This document shows, piece by piece, positions 63,700 through 64,000 of a stretch of DNA of 64,000 bases. The DNA comes from Haladaptatus sp. R4. GTDB taxonomy: Archaea; Halobacteriota; Halobacteria; Halobacteriales; Haladaptataceae. The notes below the pieces were generated by a model, which saw only the letters and a program-made list of their open reading frames with translations, was not told the DNA's origin and made no database searches. The first letter of the stretch is position 1. Every line of letters starts with the position of its first letter. A program made the translations under genes and the position numbers. The stretch covers positions 62,001-126,000 of the forward strand of contig NZ_LWHG01000001.1 of the NCBI RefSeq assembly GCF_001625445.1, read 5' to 3'.

Positions 63700-64000
63700 A
63701 TGCACGACGAACCGTCGGTCACGGTCGTTCGCCTCGGCCACCGGCCCGGACGCGACGAGCGAATGACCACCCACGTCGGACTCACGGCCCGCGCGCTCGG
63801 GGCGGACGAGGTCGTCCTCCCCGACAACGCGGGACAGTCACGGGACACCATCCGCGACATCACCGACCGCTTCGGCGGCCCCTTCGATGTCGAATGCTCG
63901 GGTAGCCAGAAGGCGCTCATCCGGAATTGGGAGGGGACGGTCGTCCACCTCACGATGTACGGCGAGCGCGTGCAGGACGTGGAGGATGAGATTCGGGACG
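63700..64000 (+). CDS. tRNA (cytidine(56)-2'-O)-methyltransferase, N-terminal part
   Basis: ATG 63700 opens a frame that runs off the right edge after about 100 codons. VVRLGHRPGRDERMTTHVGLTARALGA is the start of the archaeal Trm56 (SPOUT class) protein, methylating the ribose of C56 in the T-loop. The rest of the gene, including the SAM knot, is outside the window. Confidence 0.93.
   Translation, partial: MHDEPSVTVVRLGHRPGRDERMTTHVGLTARALGADEVVLPDNAGQSRDTIRDITDRFGGPFDVECSGSQKALIRNWEGTVVHLTMYGERVQDVEDEIRD

Noticed and set aside
1-64000. tRNA or rRNA genes
   Set aside because: Scanned by eye for T-loop-like GGTTCGAATCC and rRNA signatures; GTTCGAAT hits (10318, 54440) lie within intact protein-coding genes.

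Overview
The window reads as a 64 kb piece of a haloarchaeal (class Halobacteria) chromosome. The proteins are strongly acidic, GC is high inside genes and drops in promoters, starts are frequently leaderless with a TATA box about 25-30 nt upstream of the start codon, and there are bacterioopsin-activator (Bat/HTH-10) type regulators, Tat signal peptides with RR motifs, a Bax1/XPB pair and an archaeal Trm56. The overall flavour resembles Haladaptatus-like genera, but that is a guess. I see no rRNA, tRNA, CRISPR array or transposase.

Layout. 0-3.3 kb: an HxlR regulator diverges from a DoxX + ring-cleaving dioxygenase operon (an arrangement like Bacillus catDE/catR), followed by a BKACE enzyme translationally coupled to a four-cysteine mini-protein, and a decayed dioxygenase copy. 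3.4-9.7 kb: an alcohol dehydrogenase, two paralogous aldehyde dehydrogenases (the second frameshifted), a small regulator and an epoxide-hydrolase-type enzyme. 9.9-18 kb: a Bat-type regulator, then a cytochrome P450, a TetR repressor and a drug-type MFS exporter sharing a palindromic operator, then a rifampicin-phosphotransferase-like PEP-utilising enzyme with a divergent Bat-type regulator. 18-32 kb: superoxide dismutase, esterase, a CPVC-repeat protein, Mn pyrophosphatase, NUDIX, a disulfide reductase, membrane proteins, a TylF-like methyltransferase, GNAT and an amidohydrolase. 32-44.8 kb: Tat-exported beta-helix and M14-like proteins, an anion transporter, hotdog proteins, a universal stress protein, phenylacetate-CoA ligase, alpha/beta hydrolase, UbiA prenyltransferase and an aminotransferase. 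44.8-46.1 kb: a segment with a GIDE-domain gene bracketed by 53-bp direct repeats. 46-55 kb: an HD hydrolase, a hairpin-rich spacer, a PAC2 protein, a split RNA m5C methyltransferase/PUA-like pair, and the Bax1 nuclease - XPB helicase - DUF2797 group.

55-61 kb is the most striking region. A free-standing subtilase propeptide is followed by four tandem Tat-exported subtilases, each with its own promoter, and then by a BsuPI-type proteinase inhibitor. Neither inhibitor-like protein has a signal peptide. Because Tat substrates are exported folded, these cytoplasmic proteins could hold the proteases inactive before export. One of the four subtilases (58061-59191) keeps the Asp/His/Ser triad but has Gly where the oxyanion-hole Asn should be.

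61-64 kb carries a sugar-nucleotide epimerase, an NhaC antiporter and the start of Trm56.

A recurring oddity is that seven otherwise intact conserved genes are broken by single missing bases (eight sites, all deletions). This points to uncorrected indels in the assembly more than to real pseudogenes; where I annotate across such a site I say so.
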